Assembly (NCBI RefSeq): GCF_002217755.1 | Contig: NZ_BCFL01000023.1 | Location: 1 to 64,000 of the forward strand | Source of the DNA: Streptomyces hyaluromycini | Lineage (GTDB): Bacteria > Actinomycetota > Actinomycetes > Streptomycetales > Streptomycetaceae | Direction of reading: 5' to 3' | DNA: 64,000 nt | Part shown: positions 28,579 to 36,550 of the stretch, piece after piece | Position numbering within the stretch: position 1 is the first letter of the stretch | Layout: every line of letters starts with the position of its first letter | The notes under the pieces: model-generated | What the model was told of the DNA's origin: nothing | Database searches by the model: none | Seen by the model: only the letters and a program-made list of their open reading frames with translations | Made by a program: the position numbers and the translations under genes

Positions 28579-28781
28579 GTGAAGGTGGTCGCCACCCGCC
28601 AGGCCGCGATCAGGTTGAGCCGCACCGAGGTCTCGCCCGCGTGGGCCGCCTCCTTGGTGTGCATGCCGGTGCAGAAGCCGCAGCCGTTGATCTGGCCGGC
28701 GCGGATCTCCACCAGATACTGAACGGTGAGCGGCAGGGTCGAGTCCGGCAGCGCCTTGCCGGCCGAATCGAGGTGCTTCAT
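28579..28781 (-). pseudogene. Truncated AhpD/carboxymuconolactone decarboxylase-type gene
   Basis: On the minus strand the sequence reads KHLDSAGKALPDSTLPLTVQ, then YLVEIRAGQINGCGFCTGMH with the CxxC redox motif, then TKEAAHAGETSVRLNLIAAW and RVATTFT. This is the N-terminal and central part of an alkylhydroperoxidase AhpD-like protein. The family normally continues about 80 residues with an ERAAL helix and NVWNR motif, but here it stops where the SDR fragment begins. The N-terminal few residues are also unclear (in-frame upstream reads SPATKAM). The gene has lost its 3' half through the same rearrangement that truncated the SDR gene. Confidence 0.75.
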
Positions 28782-28814
28782 CGCCTTGGTCGCCGGCGAG
28801 TGCCGCGGAGACCA

Positions 28815-29480
28815 TCAGCCTTCGAAGAAGGTGACCGTTTCGTCGAGCGGTGCCCGTCCCGTGCGAGGGTTACTCACCGTGACGTCCTCGAACCCGATCG
28901 ACATGCCGCAGAAGAGAAGGAGCTCGTCCGGGGGCGACAGCACCTCCGCGACGGTCCGGTGGAACTTCGCCCAGGCCATCTGGGTGCAGCTGTGCAGCCC
29001 CTCGGCTCGCAACAGCAGCATGACGGTCTGCAGATACATACCGACGTCGGACCACTGGGGTCGGCCCAGGTCCCGGTCGATGTAGCAGAACAGGGCGGCA
29101 GGGGCACCGAAGCAGTCCCAGTTCGCGGCCGCGGCCCGCTGGCGGGCCTCCGTGTCCTCGCGCGAAATGCCGAGCGCGCCGTAGCGCTGCTCACCGAAGG
29201 CGGACCGCCGCTCGCGGTACGGGGACTTCAGTGCGGACGGGTACTGCTCGTACTCCGGCTCGTCCCAGGGATCACCCGCGGCCAGGCGTTCCCCGGCGCG
29301 CTTCTTGATCTCGGCGAGTGGCCGACCGGTCACCGCGTAGGTGTGCCACGGCTGGAGGTTCGAACCGGACGGCGCCCAGGCCGCGGCGGACAGCACGCGC
29401 TCCAGTACCTCCATCGGGACCTGCCGGTCGGTGAATCCGCGCACCGCCCGCCGGCTCGTGACCGCCTCGTAGACGTCCAA
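28815..29480 (-). CDS. Nitroreductase-family FMN oxidoreductase
   Basis: A protein of about 221 aa with the nitroreductase fold: TSRRAVRGFTDRQVPMEVLE (FMN phosphate arginines), AAWAPSGSNLQPWHTYAV (FMN-binding Ser/Asn), LFCYIDRDLGRPQWSDVGMY and a C-terminal GMSIGFED. The start is taken as TTG at 29480 because AGGAGG lies 9 nt upstream; an ATG at 29519 adds 13 residues but has no site. FMN-dependent NAD(P)H reduction of quinones, nitro groups or enones is expected; the natural substrate is not known. Flanked by the AhpD relic and a monooxygenase gene. Confidence 0.88.
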   Translation of the reverse strand: MDVYEAVTSRRAVRGFTDRQVPMEVLERVLSAAAWAPSGSNLQPWHTYAVTGRPLAEIKKRAGERLAAGDPWDEPEYEQYPSALKSPYRERRSAFGEQRYGALGISREDTEARQRAAAANWDCFGAPAALFCYIDRDLGRPQWSDVGMYLQTVMLLLRAEGLHSCTQMAWAKFHRTVAEVLSPPDELLLFCGMSIGFEDVTVSNPRTGRAPLDETVTFFEG

Positions 29481-29609
29481 GACCGTCTGCCTCCTTGTCG
29501 GCTTCTCGCTTCGACACATTGACCGGCGGAGATCGGAAAACGTGACAGGGAGCCCGACCCGTCATGAGGCGGCGGCCGCGTCGGGCCGCGGTGATCGGTG
29601 CAACCGGAC

Positions 29610-29987
29610 TCACCGGCCTGCGGGCGGTCGTACCTCGGCCTGTATGAACCCGTGGCTCCGCTCGACTTTCGCCACATGCAGCGTGTAGCTCCGGTACCAC
29701 TCGGCCTGCCCGCGCCGCTGCGCCGCGCGGTGCTCGGCGTCGCGCCGCCACCGCGTGAGGGCGTCGGCGTCGCGGAAGTACCCGACGGTGATGGACAGCC
29801 CACCAGGAGTGTGCGCCTGGTCCATCCCCAGGAACCCGGGGACGTCCTTCACCAGGTCTTCCATGCGTGCGGCGGTCTCGCTGTAGCCGCTCTGGTCCTC
29901 GGTTCGCAACGCGGTGAACACGGCGACGTAGTACGGGGGTTCATAGGCCTCGACGGGCGCGACAGGCACTTCGGTGTGATCGCTCAT
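29610..29987 (-). CDS. Antibiotic-biosynthesis-monooxygenase-like (ABM) protein
   Basis: A 125-aa dimeric alpha/beta barrel protein of the ABM superfamily, with PYYVAVFTALRTEDQSGYSE, the central GFLGMDQAHTPGGLSITVGYF strand pair and WRRDAEHRAAQRRGQAEWYRS helix. The last is the pattern of the YqjZ-like branch. Despite the family name many members are quinol or heme-related or have no known activity. Divergent from the NAD(P)-binding protein gene at 30149, with a 161-bp promoter gap. Confidence 0.8.
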   Translation of the reverse strand: MSDHTEVPVAPVEAYEPPYYVAVFTALRTEDQSGYSETAARMEDLVKDVPGFLGMDQAHTPGGLSITVGYFRDADALTRWRRDAEHRAAQRRGQAEWYRSYTLHVAKVERSHGFIQAEVRPPAGR

Positions 29988-30148
29988 GGCGCCACATTAG
30001 AACAGGGTGCGCCGGACGATCCGGGCCTGGGCGGTTGTTTGCCGGTGGGCTCCGGCAGGCGCCCGGGTCCCGCAAGTGACGGAAGCCGGATCGACATAGG
30101 GTATATATCGGACAGTAGGACAGCAGTCATCGAGGGAAGGTGCATGCC

Positions 30149-30880
30149 ATGAAGTTCGCAGTCATCGGCGGAACCGGGCTGATCGGGTCACGGGTCGTGG
30201 CGAACCTCGACGCGGCCGGGCACGAGGCCGTGCCGTACTCCCTGTCCACGGGCGTGGACATCCTCACCGGTCAGGGGCTGGAGGAGGCCGTCGCGGACAC
30301 CGACGTCGTCATCAACCTGACGAACTCCCCGACCTTCGACGACGCTTCGCTCGCCTTCTTCCAGACCTCGATGGACAACCTTCTCGGCGTGAGCGAGAAG
30401 GCCGGGGTCGGGCACTTCGTCATCCTTTCGATCGTCGGCGTGGACCAGATGCCCGATCTGGACTACTACCGGGCGAAGGTGCTTCAGGAAGACCTCCTCA
30501 AGGCCGGGCCGATCCCCTACTCCATCGTCCGTGCCACGCAGTTCATGGAGTTCATGGACGCGACCCTGGCCATGACCGCCGACGGCGACACCGTCCGCCT
30601 GCCGCCCACGCCGATCCAGCCGATCGCCGCCGCGGACGTCGCCGCCGCCGTCGCCGATGTCGCCGCGGGCAGGCCTCTGAACGGCGTCCTCAACGTCGCG
30701 GGCCCCGACGTCTACCCGCTCGACGAACTCGGCCGGCTCACCCTGTCGGCCAAGGGCGACAGCCGTTCCGTCGTCACCGACGACACCGCCGGCCTCTTCG
30801 CCGCCGCCCACGGCGATGTCCTCACCGCCCCGAAGGGTGCCCGGATCGCCCCCACCCACTACAGCGACTGGCTCTCCTGA
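30149..30880 (+). CDS. NAD(P)-binding atypical SDR/NmrA-like protein
   Basis: A 243-aa Rossmann protein with the cofactor motif FAVIGGTGLIGSRVVANLDAAGHE. Downstream motifs are DTDVVINLTNSP, HFVILSIVGVDQMPDLDYYRAK (Tyr-x-x-Lys-like YYRAK), and a C-terminal IQPIAAADVAAAVADVAAG typical of atypical SDR epimerase or NmrA-like proteins. ATG at 30149 has GGGAAGG 8 nt upstream; the GTG 9 nt earlier lies too close to that site. Complete length. Probably a redox sensor or quinone/flavin-linked reductase; substrate unknown. Confidence 0.88.
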   Translation: MKFAVIGGTGLIGSRVVANLDAAGHEAVPYSLSTGVDILTGQGLEEAVADTDVVINLTNSPTFDDASLAFFQTSMDNLLGVSEKAGVGHFVILSIVGVDQMPDLDYYRAKVLQEDLLKAGPIPYSIVRATQFMEFMDATLAMTADGDTVRLPPTPIQPIAAADVAAAVADVAAGRPLNGVLNVAGPDVYPLDELGRLTLSAKGDSRSVVTDDTAGLFAAAHGDVLTAPKGARIAPTHYSDWLS

Positions 30881-30953
30881 ACCAACGTCCCTGTTGACGA
30901 GGTCGTCGATCCTGCCGCTCCCCGAGTCTGCGGGGCGCGCAAGCGCGAGGCCA

Positions 30954-31298
30954 GAAGTACCCCTCGCGCTTGCGGTCTTCCATCGCGGCCTCGGAGAGCT
31001 TGTCGTCGGCCCGGCGGGCCTTGTCCTCGTCCCGGCGGCCGCCGCCGAAGACCGCGTCGAACTTCTCGCTCTGGATCTTCTCCGTCAGCGGAAGAGTCTG
31101 CAGCGGGTTGCGGACGCCGTCCGGACGCTCCTTGAGCACACCCCGGTCGATGTAGTCCTGTACGGAGGCCACATGGAGCCGCAGCCCATGTGCGGCCACC
31201 ACACGGTCCCGGTACTCAAGGACCTCGGGGAAGTTGTGCCCGGTGTCCACATGCAGCAGCGAGAACGGGACCGCCGCCGGGGCGAACGCCTTCAGCAG
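30954..31298 (-). pseudogene. cysD (remnant): cysD remnant (sulfate adenylyltransferase subunit 2)
   Basis: The minus strand reads LLKAFAPAAVPFSLLHVDTG, HNFPEVLEYRDRVVAAHGLR, LQTLPLTEKIQSEKFDAVFG and GGRRDEDKAR, unmistakable CysD sequence. The N-terminal part with the SGGKDS P-loop is gone. Directly after GGGRRDEDKAR the reading jumps, in frame, to RADDKLSEAAMEDRKREGYF, the normal CysD C-terminus, so roughly the middle third is deleted. The stop codon after GYF is also lost (TGG). Without the PP-loop and central region it cannot be active. An intact copy presumably lies elsewhere in the genome. Confidence 0.85.
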
Positions 31299-31425
31299 CA
31301 CCTTCGCCCCCGGGCCCACGGGTGCAGAAGCGCGACCGCATCTGTTGTTCAGACCTCCAGGAAGACGTGGTCCGACAGGTTCGTCCCGAAGCGGCCCGGT
31401 CCGGCACATGACCGGCGACGGACGC

Positions 31426-31958
31426 TCAGGCAATCGGATCCAGCAGCTTCAGCGTGTCCGTCACCAGCTGCGGAATGTCGACGGGGCGCGTGGTGTCGAC
31501 GGTGAGGACGGGACCGATGCCCACCGGGCGGTCGTATCGGGCCAGCACGTCGGGGGCAGTTCGCGCCAGACGTGTGCGGGGTGTGCCATGGAGGCACGCG
31601 CGGCGAAGCGGCGGGCGGCCTCCGCAGGCGGGCAGTGGCAGCAGAGCTCGATCGGGTTCTCGGCCAGCTCCGCCAGGCGGGCGCGGACGGACTCGTCACT
31701 CGGAACGAAGTTCGACTCCAGGACCGCCGCCGGGCATTCGCCGGCCAAGGTGAAGAGCAGGTCCATCGCGGCTCGTCCCAGCCGACGCGACCAGTCCAGG
31801 TCACCCTCGGGCGGCTGGAAGGAGTCGTGCAGTGTCTCCTTGATCTGATCCTTGGACAAGAAGGCGAAGCCGAGGTGCTCGGCGAGCGGACGGCCCAGCG
31901 TGGTCTTTCCGGCGCCCGGGGCACCGGACACGAAGACGACACGTCGATTCACGGACAC
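31426..31958 (-). pseudogene. P-loop kinase-like gene with a frameshift
   Basis: From GTG 31958 the minus strand encodes a small P-loop protein: VVFVSGAPGAGKTTLGRPLA (Walker A), FLSKDQIKETLHDSF and AAVLESNFVPSDESVRARLA, reading well through HPAHVWRELP. At a run of five G/C (31552-31556) the sense changes frame and resumes as DVLARYDRPVGIGPVLTVDT then DIPQLVTDTLKLLDPIA and TGA at 31426. A one-base indel in the run explains it. The joined protein would be ~177 aa, like small actinobacterial AAA/kinase proteins. The indel could be a sequencing error; otherwise this is a recent pseudogene. Confidence 0.65.
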
Positions 31959-32148
31959 GATGGGGCAGATTCCTTCCTGGGTCCTGCGGTACGGGTACCC
32001 AGACATGTGACGAAGCCGCACGCGGATCCGGTCCGAAGGAGCTCAGGCCGCTCGGCCGACCACAACCCGATGTCGGCACCGGGACTGGCGTCGACCATCG
32101 CGGCTCTGATATCTGCCGAACGTAGCCCGGTACCTGACTTCCAGGCCG

Positions 32149-32397
32149 GTGCGACGGGGATTCCTCTGGGACAGCTTCGACGCCGGGATCGCAGCCGCTC
32201 TGGTCGGAGACCCGGACACGGCCCGCGAACACTTCGAGCGAGTCCTTCGAGAGAACCCGCCGGCCCCGTGGACGGTCCCAGCCCACGACAAGGCACGCGA
32301 GCTTCACGCGATCGCGCCAGATCGCGACGCCGTGACTGACTGGGTCACCCGGGCCGTCGACTCATGCCGGAACAAGCTGGGCCTGGATCCTGCCTGA
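32149..32397 (+). CDS. Small hypothetical protein or C-terminal fragment
   Basis: A possible 82-aa product from GTG 32149: RRGFLWDSFDAGIAAALVGD followed by PDTAREHFERVLRENPPAPW, resembling one helical-repeat pair of a TPR-like protein. In-frame TGA lies at about 32107 and no good ribosome site precedes the GTG. Codon use looks coding. It may be the tail of a longer lost gene. Not recognised; function unknown. Confidence 0.35.
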   Translation: MRRGFLWDSFDAGIAAALVGDPDTAREHFERVLRENPPAPWTVPAHDKARELHAIAPDRDAVTDWVTRAVDSCRNKLGLDPA

Positions 32398-32764
32398 CGG
32401 TCACCAACAGCCGCCGTCACACGAACATCGACAGTGACGCTGCGTACGTGACCACGAGAAGGGGACCAGAGCCCATTCTCCCGCACCCCCGAGGGATGGG
32501 CGTCGGTCGCACCCGGGGAGGAGTCGCTGCGCAGGTACACGGCGACTCAGGCGGGCAGGGTCTGGTCGGGCTGGGCAGCGGTGCGCTGCTCGGCGGAGCT
32601 CATCGGCGAACCGCGCAGGTCAAGGCCGTCAGTGGTGACGTCGTTGATCTGTTGGAGGGCTCGTGCGCAAGGTTTCCACAAGGTCTGTGACACACCGTAG
32701 AGGAACCTTCCCGGCGGTCATCCCGATCGACGGCGCAAAAATTCCGCTCGCGCAAAGGACCTGT
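32398..32764. other. Intergenic stretch without a supported gene
   Basis: The 367 bp between the small hypothetical ORF and the secreted SH3-like protein hold no convincing coding frame on either strand. The last 100 bp presumably carry the promoter of the secreted protein gene. I see no clear repeat or operator. Confidence 0.5.
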
Positions 32765-33145
32765 ATGAACCGTCGACACAAATTCGGCGCCGGACTCGCA
32801 GCCATCGCGCTGGCCGCCGGTGGCATATCCGTCGCCACCGCCTCGCCGGCTGCTGCAGCAGTCGCCTGCGGGCCGACCGCGCCCGACAAGGACACGGGCA
32901 CTGCGCAGGTAATCAACCGGGATCCAGCCTACCCCACCGGAGTCGCATTGCGGACCGGCCCCGGCAGCAACTGCTCGCTCATCGTCCGAGTCCCCTGGAG
33001 CGCTTGGGTCGACCTCAACTGCTACCGCATCGGCCAGTCGGTCAACGGTTACACGACATGGTCCGCCGTGCACTATGCACAGTATTTCGGCTGGATCTCC
33101 GACGCCTACCTTTCCGGCGCCGGCACCAATAAGCCCTGCGCGTAA
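32765..33145 (+). CDS. Small secreted SH3-like protein
   Basis: A 126-aa exported protein. Signal peptide: MNRRHKFGAGLAAIALAAGG, cleavage near ASPAAAA. The mature part of about 94 aa contains GVALRTGPGSNCSLIVRVPW then WVDLNCYRIGQSVNGYTTWS and YFGWISDAYLSG. This is the bacterial SH3 pattern (LRxGPG...WxxV...GWISDxYL). Four cysteines in the mature chain could form disulfides. Such proteins are abundant in Streptomyces secretomes; role unknown, possibly cell-wall binding. The in-frame extension upstream is not signal-like, so ATG 32765 is chosen. Confidence 0.8.
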   Translation: MNRRHKFGAGLAAIALAAGGISVATASPAAAAVACGPTAPDKDTGTAQVINRDPAYPTGVALRTGPGSNCSLIVRVPWSAWVDLNCYRIGQSVNGYTTWSAVHYAQYFGWISDAYLSGAGTNKPCA

Positions 33146-33906
33146 TAGATTCAGTGAGCCGGTGACGTCGCCGGGAATGGTCGGGGTGCTGACCATCCCT
33201 GTGGATCTCCGTCTTGATTGAGCGATCGCCAACGAGCTCGCCCGCCCAAGGGCTTGGCCGACCGGCGACGTCCTGGACGCCGATGCGGGTGTCGCGGACC
33301 TTGCGGACCAGGCCGGGCAGCGCGCCGCAGGGGGGAGCCGCGCAGCCGCTCGGCCCGTTGGGTCGCCCCGGCGACGAACTGCTTGCGCTGCATCTCGCGG
33401 ATGCCGAGGCATGGCGGTGTGAAGGTTGCTCGCCGGTCGCAGGAGCGGACGTGGCCGCCGGAAGGATCCTGCAGCCACGTCCACCAGTCACGGCCGAGGA
33501 AGTCGCATCGCCTTGACACTGCTCGGCCGGGCGGCCTGTCGGAGTGCGTCCGCATCGCTCGCCCCTCGGACAGCGCTGGAAGGCGCGATCGGCAGGCGCG
33601 GATCACAGCAGGGGTTGGGGCAGGGCAGGAAGACCACCAGCCCGATGATGTCGGATTCGGTACGGCGGGTGCCGCGCAGGATGCGGGCTGGGGCGGTGCG
33701 CTGGTTCTTGCCCGGCGAGGATGGCTGGGAGCTGGGGCGCATGGAAGGCTTCTCTTTCGTACGTCGTCATGGTGGGGAGTCCGCCCGGTCGGTGGCCTCG
33801 GAAGCCGGTGGCCGGAACGGGACTCCCCTGCTCTTCTTCCGGTCTTGCGCTGCGGGGCCTGTACGGCAGCCCGCAGTGAACTCCCCGGATCACGGCCGAT
33901 TGCCGC
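33146..33906. other. Gene-poor stretch, possible coding debris
   Basis: No gene is supported in these 761 bp. Several frames are open on both strands but show no family resemblance and no ribosome site. A reading of 84 aa at 33488-33742 on the minus strand (MRPSSQPSSPGKNQ) with a hydrophobic patch DIIGLVVFLPC is the best candidate, but is weak. The stretch may be old mobile-element or plasmid debris. Confidence 0.4.
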
Positions 33907-34209
33907 TCAAGCCTCGCCGAGGCCTCGGAGGGGGCGGTTCGGGGAGTCGGCGGGTTCTGTCCTCCTCGCCGCTGCGGTCTTGGCTGCCGGGATCCCGATG
34001 GCCAGATCCGCCCAAAAGGTCTCGCGGTACACGTTGGCTACCCCGTACCGGATATGAGCCAGATCCGCGGGCGTCAGGGTGTCCCGCCGCGGAGACATGC
34101 CCACCGCCCTGATGGGGATCCTGACGGTGAAACGGGAAGCCGGATCCGTCCACTCGACGTAGTCCAGGCCCGGCACACCGACCGGGGCATCCGTCGGATT
34201 GAAGATCAC
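33907..34209 (-). CDS. Small hypothetical protein downstream of sigma factor operon
   Basis: A 100-aa protein starting at GTG 34209 (GAGAGG about 9 nt upstream): VIFNPTDAPVGVPGLDYVEW, then TVRIPIRAVGMSPRRDTLTP and ADLAHIRYGVANVYRETFWA. It lies 115 bp beyond the second gene of the sigma operon, in the same direction. Soluble, no signal peptide. No recognised family. Confidence 0.5.
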   Translation of the reverse strand: MIFNPTDAPVGVPGLDYVEWTDPASRFTVRIPIRAVGMSPRRDTLTPADLAHIRYGVANVYRETFWADLAIGIPAAKTAAARRTEPADSPNRPLRGLGEA

Positions 34210-34324
34210 AGGACGATTCCTCTCGCTGATCGAGTGTGAGCCTCTGTTCCTGGGCCCGGCAGAAGGCCGCACCGGCAAAGAATCTTCAGGGCAGACGTGA
34301 TCCACATCACCCAACCGGGCGGAT

Positions 34325-34996
34325 TCAGCGCCCGGCGGCGAATTCCTGCAGCTGGTCGACCAGTTGCCGGTCGGGCCGGGCGACGATGACGAAGCGGCCG
34401 GGTGCGCGGGCGGCGAGCCGGTCGACCTCGTGCTCCAGGCGGCCGGTGGGGGCCAGGGCGGTGGAGCCGTTGGTGCGGACGTAGCGGGCGAAGAGTTCCA
34501 GGCCTTCGAGGAACGCGGCGTCGGGCGGTGCGGTGTCGGCCATGGAGTGGGTGAGCTGATGGAACCAGTGCCGGGCCCGTTTGGATTCGCCGAGGGCCAG
34601 GTGGTGCAGGTGGAGGCAGTAGGCGGCGGCACGGCTGCCGGCGCCGGCGGCGAGCTGCCACCAGAACTGGGCGGACTCGGGGTGGCGGGTGAGGTAGAGC
34701 AGGCAGGCGAAGGCGAGGGCGCCGTCGACGTCGAGGTGTTCCTCCGTCAGAGGTCCCTGGTCGGGGCCTTCTGCGATTTTGGCGACGTGGTCGGCGACGG
34801 CCGGTTCGTTGAGCACCCACCGGCACACCACGCCCAACCGCTGGCCGGCCTGTGCGGCGCGGGCGATGTCCGTGGTCGGGGTGCGGCGGCGGGCGTCGGC
34901 GGCGAGCCGGCGCAGGCCCGCGGCGACGTCGAACCGGCGCGGGGCTGTGACGGGCAGCCGGACCTCGTTCAGCAGGGCATCGAGTGTGGTGGTCAC
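34325..34996 (-). CDS. Hypothetical helical protein coupled to sigma factor
   Basis: A 223-aa soluble protein, mostly alpha-helical, with a TPR/Sel1-like central part (GALAFACLLYLTRHPESAQF, WWQLAAGAGSRAAAYCLHLH). Its start overlaps the sigma-factor stop by ATGA (34993-34996), so it is made with the sigma factor and may modulate it. No transmembrane segment, so it is not a membrane anti-sigma factor. Family not recognised. Confidence 0.65.
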   Translation of the reverse strand: MTTTLDALLNEVRLPVTAPRRFDVAAGLRRLAADARRRTPTTDIARAAQAGQRLGVVCRWVLNEPAVADHVAKIAEGPDQGPLTEEHLDVDGALAFACLLYLTRHPESAQFWWQLAAGAGSRAAAYCLHLHHLALGESKRARHWFHQLTHSMADTAPPDAAFLEGLELFARYVRTNGSTALAPTGRLEHEVDRLAARAPGRFVIVARPDRQLVDQLQEFAAGR

Positions 34997-35616
34997 GGCT
35001 GTTCCCCATTCTGCGGGCGCTTCTTGCGGTCGTCGGGCAGGCCGAGCTTGAGGCGCAGGCGTTCCTTGCCGCGGCGCAGGTGGTGGCCGACGGTGCGCTC
35101 GTCGATGCCGACGTACCAGGCGACCTTGGCGGTGGGGTAGCCGAGGATGTAGCGCAGCACGATCACCTCGAACTGACGGTTGGGCAGTTCCGCGATCGCC
35201 TCGTACAGGCCGCTGGTCGACTCCATCTTCTGCAGCTTGTCCCGGGCCGTGGCGAGCGCCGGGGCCAGCGCCTGGGCGATGGGCCCGTTGATGACGAACG
35301 CCGGGGCCCGGCCCTCGCGGTCGAGGCGGTCGTGGACGGCCCGCCGCACGATCGCCCAGGCGCCCTGCTCCAGGGAGCCCGAGCTGAGCAGCTGTGTCCA
35401 GCCCGCGTGGATCTGGAGGAACACCTCGTGGACGACCTCTTCGGCCACCTCTCGGGTCCCGAAGTGGACCTCCGCGTAGGCGTGGAACGGCTCCTGGTGT
35501 CCCAGGTAGAAAGCCTCGAAGTCCAGCGGCAGGTCCAGCGACAGGTACATGTCCTGCCCCAGCCCCGCACCCTGGTCTGGGGCAGGGGCGCCCTGTGGGG
35601 CGTCGTCGTTACTCAC
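34993..35616 (-). CDS. ECF-type RNA polymerase sigma factor
   Basis: A 207-aa sigma factor. Region 2 is around residues 30-75 (DFEAFYLGHQEPFHAYAEVH, REVAEEVVHEVFLQIHAGW), and region 4 near the end carries LPNRQFEVIVLRYILGYPTA and the helix-turn-helix KVAWYVGIDERTVGHHLRRG. The linker between is longer than usual. GTG at 35616 is chosen because GGGAGG lies 5 nt upstream; the ATG at 35727 has none. It heads a three-gene operon with two unknown proteins. No classical anti-sigma gene is visible. Confidence 0.8.
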   Translation of the reverse strand: MSNDDAPQGAPAPDQGAGLGQDMYLSLDLPLDFEAFYLGHQEPFHAYAEVHFGTREVAEEVVHEVFLQIHAGWTQLLSSGSLEQGAWAIVRRAVHDRLDREGRAPAFVINGPIAQALAPALATARDKLQKMESTSGLYEAIAELPNRQFEVIVLRYILGYPTAKVAWYVGIDERTVGHHLRRGKERLRLKLGLPDDRKKRPQNGEQP

Positions 35617-36550
35617 ACAGGCCTCCCGGCGGCACGGCACATGGGCAGGCTCTTCCTCTCCAACAAGGGTCGGCTGGGACCGGCGCCAACTCCTGCGCGC
35701 CGACGGCCCGTTGGGCCTGAGACCCACCTAAGTGATTCACGCGGCCGATCACTCACGGCGCACAGAAAAAATCACCGACCGCCCGCGCACGGCAGCATGC
35801 TGCAACCTTCAACAAGCACTGCTAGTCACCCTCAGTAGTGCCCTGACCAGGCCCAACTCGTCCGAGGGGCGATGCGAACAGCTCTACGTATCCTCGGCGT
35901 GTTCTGCATCACACCAGGTCCATCACCCGGCGCGCGCCCAGCACACATCGGCGCGCACACGCACCATGCACACCCCTGAGCTTCACTTAAGGTGACTACA
36001 CGACTATCTGCTGAATACCTGCGGCCCGAAGCGTCGTGACTCACCGGCCCTCGACCCGCGCAGTGCGACGGGCCCTCCCCTTGCCGGTAAGCATCGACAC
36101 CACGCCCCGCATCACAGCCCTCACCAGGCACTTTCCGGCTGGTCTTCCGTGTCACGGAAGCCTTTTTGCGCACCCCCGGAGGCGCATCTTTCTGACCTGC
36201 GCTTGTGCGGGGGCGATGAGGCGGTGACCTGCTAGGACGGGTTGCAGAGGCGAGCGGAGGCAGTCAGAGGAAATCACTCTGATTCGACCCCGGTTCGACC
36301 CAAGTCGCTCGGAGGCAGTCAGGGGCATCCACCCCTCCAACTGCCTTTTGAGCGAACCAAGTTGGACGGCGTGAATCACGGTGGCGACTCTGGCCCGGCT
36401 CCGGCTCGTCTCCGGTCGAGCTGCGGTGGGGACGCCTGTCTCTGATCCGGGGCCAGGCATCACGAAGCCTCCAGGACGGCAATCCTGGAGGCTTCGCCTG
36501 GCACCGATCGGAGGTCGGTCCGGACACCACCCGCGGTTCAGCGGGCCTGG
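35617..36550. other. Long intergenic region with short direct repeats
   Basis: No gene is supported in these 934 bp. The sequence is less GC-rich than its surroundings around 35740-36010. CGGAGGCAGTCAG occurs twice, at 36255-36267 and 36310-36322. A strong hairpin lies at 36464-36495 (listed separately). The GGTTCGACC at 36291-36299 looks T-loop-like, but no tRNA structure surrounds it. Confidence 0.5.
36464..36495. terminator. Strong hairpin upstream of the plasmid-type relics
   Basis: GAAGCCTCCAGGA (36464-36476) and TCCTGGAGGCTTC (36483-36495) form a perfect 13-bp stem with a CGGCAA loop; CCAGGC/GCCTGG just outside can extend it. No T-tract. It may terminate transcription at the border of the ParA region or act as a recombination site. 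Confidence 0.5.

Noticed and set aside
28288..28722. A complete 144-aa short-chain dehydrogenase
   Set aside because: The C-terminal ~47 residues are the reverse complement of an AhpD-like coding region, and the catalytic Tyr-Lys region is absent; it is a truncated gene.
33151..33606. Minus-strand frames between the SH3-like protein and the sigma operon, considered as transposase remnants
   Set aside because: I could not find a DDE or serine/tyrosine recombinase motif, nor terminal inverted repeats, so I leave it as unassigned debris.
36285..36305. tRNA-like T-loop sequence GGTTCGACC as a possible attachment site
   Set aside because: No acceptor, anticodon or D arm can be folded around it, and no integrase gene is nearby.
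36255..36330. CRISPR-like repeat/spacer unit
   Set aside because: Only two copies of a 13-bp repeat and no cas genes.
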